Positions 6,656 to 9,126 of a stretch of 9,126 bases of DNA are shown here, one piece after another. Both the position numbers and the translations under genes were made by a program. The stretch comes from Elusimicrobia bacterium RIFCSPLOWO2_01_FULL_54_10 (lineage in GTDB: Bacteria > Elusimicrobiota > Elusimicrobia > 2-02-FULL-39-32): contig MGUQ01000040.1 of the NCBI GenBank assembly GCA_001799975.1, positions 1 to 9,126 of the forward strand, in the 5' to 3' direction. Numbering within the stretch: the first letter of the stretch is position 1; each line of letters starts with the position of its first letter. The notes below the pieces were generated by a model, which saw nothing but the letters and a program-made list of their open reading frames with translations, was not told where the DNA came from and did not search any database.

Positions 6656-6684
6656 AATCTAACAGTTATCCCCTATTTTGTCAA
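6656..6684 (-). promoter_or_regulatory. Candidate sigma-70-type promoter for the propeller/barrel 2 unit
   Basis: On the - strand, a perfect TTGACA (6684-6679) is followed after exactly 17 bases by TAGATT (6661-6656, four of six to TATAAT). It sits wholly in the gap between the radical SAM stop and the propeller start. It is the best promoter-like sequence I found in the window. No operator repeat is evident around it. Confidence 0.65.
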
Positions 6685-6694
6685 TGAAGGTAAG

Positions 6695-8116
6695 TTATTT
6701 GAAGACGCTCGCGAAAAGGTTGACGCCGATGCGCAGCTGTTCGCTGAACTCGGTGAAAGATTTCACGGTCATGAGGCTGCGCAGGATATAGGAAGGGCGG
6801 AAATAGAATTCACGATAGGCGTCTTCAATGATCCCGTTAATCTGCTCCTTGGTGAGACTGGTCTCCCACCAGGCATATTCGTCGCCTTTTGTGGGATTCG
6901 CCGTGAAATCATTGTAGACTTCCGGCTTATAGGACTTGTCCTTCATGGCCTCCTCATACAGAGGCGCCCCCGGAACCGGCGTAAAAACGGTGAACTGGGC
7001 GAAGTTGGGATTCAGCTTTTTGGCAAATTCGATGGTCTGCCGGGCTTCTTCGTAGGTTTCGCCCGGGAACGCGAAGAGAAAAAATCCGACCCATTCGAGT
7101 TTATATTTTTGCACCAGATTGATGGTCTCCTGGATGTCCTTGAGCGTAATATGCTTTTTCATCTTGTCCAGGATCCGCTGGGAGCCGGATTCGATCCCGA
7201 AAAAAATCCTCATGCAGCCGGCTTCTTTCAAGAGCCGCATCATTTCGTCGTCAAAGGGCTTCACGCGGCAGCGGATGCTGAATTCCACCTTGATGCCGGA
7301 GGCGATGATGCCTTTGCAGATGCTGATAAGACGCTGCCGGGAAAGGTTCAAGGTCTCATCCACGAAATGGATCTCATGAATGCCCAATTTGGCGATTTCA
7401 ACCATTTCCTGCACCACGTTCTCGGCGCTTCTCATCTTCACATTGCGGTCTATGGCGCAGAAGGTGCACTGATGGGGGCAGCCGCGCATGCTGATCATGG
7501 TGGTCATGAACTTGTGCGACGAAACGATGCTGTGGTAGCGGGTGATGTCCACGGCCGTGCGCACGGGGAACGGCAGGGCGTCCATGTTTTCCATGGAGTA
7601 GGATTCCGTGGACTCCACAAGGCCTTCGGGAGTTTTCACGGACAGCCCCGGGAAATGGGGGTCCTGAACTTTCCCGGACACATAATCCACCAGCCGCAAG
7701 AACGGGACTTCCCCGTCGCCGGAAATGGTGGAGTCAATTTCCGGGAGAGCCAGGGTTTGGGACCTGAAAAGCTTTACGTGCGGCCCGGCGATGCAGATGT
7801 GCGCCTTGGGATTGATCTTTTTGATCCCTTTGGCGATCTCATGGACGTCAAAAAACGCGTTGGTAAAGGCGGGAATGGCCACCAGGTCCGGAGGATCAGC
7901 CGCGATTTCCTTTAAAACTTCCGACGCCGGAGTGCCGGTGGCATCCGCGTCGCGGACGGTCACGTCCGGATATCCGTTGGACATCAAATAAGAGGCCACA
8001 TAGAGGAGTCCCAGGGGCGGGTATTTGACCGTGTCTGCACGGTCAGCTTGCGCAAATTTGGGCATGTATCCCGTGTTTGTGTTCTCAAACATCTGCTGGA
8101 GAAGGAGGATTTTCAT
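6695..8116 (-). CDS. B12-binding domain radical SAM protein
   Basis: A predicted cytoplasmic iron-sulfur enzyme of 473 residues, in the cobalamin-binding radical SAM group that includes BchE, hopanoid-modifying enzymes and many methyltransferases. The start MKILLLQ is typical. The N-terminal Rossmann-like B12-binding domain spans about 1-150, with YPPLGLLYVASYL (32-44), RDADATG (55-61) where the common DxHxxG box has Asp in place of His, and SGDGEVPF (132-139). The radical SAM core begins with the cluster motif CPHQCTFC (Cys213, Cys217, Cys220). It continues with FVDETL (251-256), FFGIESGSQ (305-313) and FPGETYEEA (350-358). A C-terminal extension of about 90 residues ends the protein. A weak GAGGT (8133-8129) lies 12 bases before the ATG. 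The gene follows the glycosyltransferase gene by 25 bases, so an envelope lipid or glycan substrate is plausible. The actual substrate cannot be read from the sequence. Confidence 0.92.
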   Translation of the reverse strand: MKILLLQQMFENTNTGYMPKFAQADRADTVKYPPLGLLYVASYLMSNGYPDVTVRDADATGTPASEVLKEIAADPPDLVAIPAFTNAFFDVHEIAKGIKKINPKAHICIAGPHVKLFRSQTLALPEIDSTISGDGEVPFLRLVDYVSGKVQDPHFPGLSVKTPEGLVESTESYSMENMDALPFPVRTAVDITRYHSIVSSHKFMTTMISMRGCPHQCTFCAIDRNVKMRSAENVVQEMVEIAKLGIHEIHFVDETLNLSRQRLISICKGIIASGIKVEFSIRCRVKPFDDEMMRLLKEAGCMRIFFGIESGSQRILDKMKKHITLKDIQETINLVQKYKLEWVGFFLFAFPGETYEEARQTIEFAKKLNPNFAQFTVFTPVPGAPLYEEAMKDKSYKPEVYNDFTANPTKGDEYAWWETSLTKEQINGIIEDAYREFYFRPSYILRSLMTVKSFTEFSEQLRIGVNLFASVFK

Positions 8117-8142
8117 CGGATTTTAGCGACCTCTATCCTACC

Positions 8143-9126
8143 TCAATCCGGAGTCTTATTCAAGCGCGCCGGAGCACGCCCGCGGTGATTGTCCCGCCTC
8201 TTAAGGACCCAAAATCCCTCGGGTCCCGGAACCTCGGTGTAGCGGCTGTCGATATAATCCCGAACCTGCGAGTAGTCGCTCCGAGACATCATGGCGCGGT
8301 TGTTTTTTATGGCTGTTTTCCAATCGCCCTGCACGCCGAACCTAAGAAAGCCCGTGTCAAAATATTCCTCCTTGCCCACGATCACCCAGACCACATCCTC
8401 CCTCTCAAGAAGCTTGGGAACGCTCTCCTGCTCCTCCGCGTTCAGTTCCCAGCCCGAAACCAGGAAATGAGTGATGGGCACAGGCGAAATCCGGCCGGTG
8501 GCAAAATAGAAGAACAATGGGTCCGGCATGAGAATGATCCTTTCAGTCTTGGGGATGGATTTTTCAAAGTCGAGAAGACCCCGCACATATCCATAATCCT
8601 GTTCACGGAAATACACCCCGTCGATCCTGGAATCCGGGACGGTCCAGCGGATGTCCCCGGCCTTATAGGGCTGTCTCCACCTCATGGACGCACCCCAAAA
8701 AAGCATAAGTCCCAATGCCGGCACAAGAATGCGACGGCTCCATTTAAAATCACCTGCTGTCGACTGAAGAAGAATGGCGGACAAGGGTCCCAGATAACCC
8801 TGTTGGTTCGGGTCCCGCACTCCTCCTTCCTGCGACATCCCCAGCCACATCGCGATGAAGCAATACATTGCCGTGCAGAATGAGCTTTTCTTCCATGAAA
8901 GCCATATTCCCCAAAGATAAAAGGGAAGGAGGAATTTTATGAAGTGGTTCCGGGGTCCCGTCAACGCGTCCCATGTGGATTCCAGCATGGACATCAAGAG
9001 GTTGCCTTTCCCGTGCCTCTGCGTGGCGCGGCGGAACATCCAGTCCCACGCGTCGGGTAAAGCATGGTGTCTCATAAAATAGGCGGCAAAAACGGCGGCG
9101 ACCAGAGCAATGCCCAGGGCAAAAAG
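8143..9126 (-). CDS. GT39/ArnT-like membrane glycosyltransferase, C-terminal part (runs off window)
   Basis: The frame stays open to the right edge. The 17 codons beyond the Met at 9075 encode a hydrophobic helix (LFALGIALVAAVFAAYF), so that Met is internal and the N-terminus lies outside. The visible 327 residues hold about four membrane segments (about 1-17, 62-78, 83-98 and 133-147 of the fragment) and a soluble C-terminal domain of roughly 180 residues. That domain contains ERIILMPDPLFFYFATGR (about 195-212), then EDVVWVIVGKE (about 243-253). I recognise this as the pattern after the last membrane helix in GT-C enzymes of the GT39/ArnT kind, which move sugars from polyprenyl-phosphate carriers to lipids or proteins on the periplasmic side. 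The catalytic first loop is not in the window, so the reaction cannot be confirmed. O-antigen ligase-type or uncharacterised membrane proteins are alternatives. It is probably co-transcribed with the radical SAM gene. Confidence 0.6.
   Translation of the reverse strand, partial: LFALGIALVAAVFAAYFMRHHALPDAWDWMFRRATQRHGKGNLLMSMLESTWDALTGPRNHFIKFLLPFYLWGIWLSWKKSSFCTAMYCFIAMWLGMSQEGGVRDPNQQGYLGPLSAILLQSTAGDFKWSRRILVPALGLMLFWGASMRWRQPYKAGDIRWTVPDSRIDGVYFREQDYGYVRGLLDFEKSIPKTERIILMPDPLFFYFATGRISPVPITHFLVSGWELNAEEQESVPKLLEREDVVWVIVGKEEYFDTGFLRFGVQGDWKTAIKNNRAMMSRSDYSQVRDYIDSRYTEVPGPEGFWVLKRRDNHRGRAPARLNKTPD

Noticed and set aside
6573..6656. N-terminal extension of the propeller protein from a TTG at 6656
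   Set aside because: The TTG overlaps the -10 box, and the next 80 bases are a terminator hairpin with a T-run. The later TTG has a perfect Shine-Dalgarno and yields a proper signal peptide.
6635..7915. 426-codon open frame on the + strand, opposite the radical SAM gene
   Set aside because: Its translation is low-complexity (rich in His, Gly, Phe and Asp) with no recognisable domain. The opposite strand encodes a protein with a full cluster motif and family signatures. It also begins inside the promoter and terminator region. It is an antisense shadow of a GC-biased gene.
8077..8883. 268-codon + strand frame opposite the glycosyltransferase gene
   Set aside because: No recognisable family, and it crosses the junction of two - strand genes. 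The - strand frame has membrane helices and a coherent soluble domain.
1..9126. Mobile elements, CRISPR arrays, tRNA or rRNA genes, attachment sites
   Set aside because: No transposase, integrase, regularly spaced direct repeats or cloverleaf-like sequence was seen. Intergenic space is too short to hold most of these.

Overview
The window holds eight protein genes on two converging strands and is almost entirely coding; the longest stretch without a gene is about 120 bases. There are no rRNA or tRNA genes, CRISPR arrays, insertion sequences or phage genes. Moderately high G+C, signal peptides with outer-membrane-type beta-barrels, and a RuvA with the extended 'TIxYxEGxQG' strand pair (a form I associate with Planctomycetes and relatives) point to a Gram-negative, probably uncultured bacterium. 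It could belong to the PVC/Omnitrophota side of the tree, with Elusimicrobiota as an alternative. This placement is inference; no marker in the window settles it.

Left end, + strand (1-1604): the 3' part of ruvA and a complete ruvB, joined by a TGATG overlap. They encode the Holliday-junction branch-migration machine. ruvB converges on the next gene, and both stop codons lie in one TTAA palindrome.

Centre, - strand (6684 down to 1601): two consecutive two-gene units of the same design. Each has an upstream gene for a secreted protein ending in a FlgD-Ig/T9SS type-A-like C-terminal domain. Each then has a PorV/UPF0164-like beta-barrel gene that begins in an ATGA overlap with the cargo stop. 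In unit A (6684-4135) the cargo is a seven-repeat Ycf48-like propeller. In unit B (4123-1601) it is a subtilisin-like serine protease. Each unit has its own promoter-like sequence. Unit A also has a strong intrinsic terminator between promoter and ribosome binding site, which looks like an attenuated leader. I read this as a type IX-like export and anchoring locus in which each cargo is paired with its own barrel; that functional reading is inference.

Right end, - strand (9126 down to 6695): a GT39/ArnT-like membrane glycosyltransferase, cut by the window edge, followed after 25 bases by a B12-binding radical SAM enzyme. The pair may act on envelope lipid or glycan. Transcription from it should stop at the terminator before unit A.
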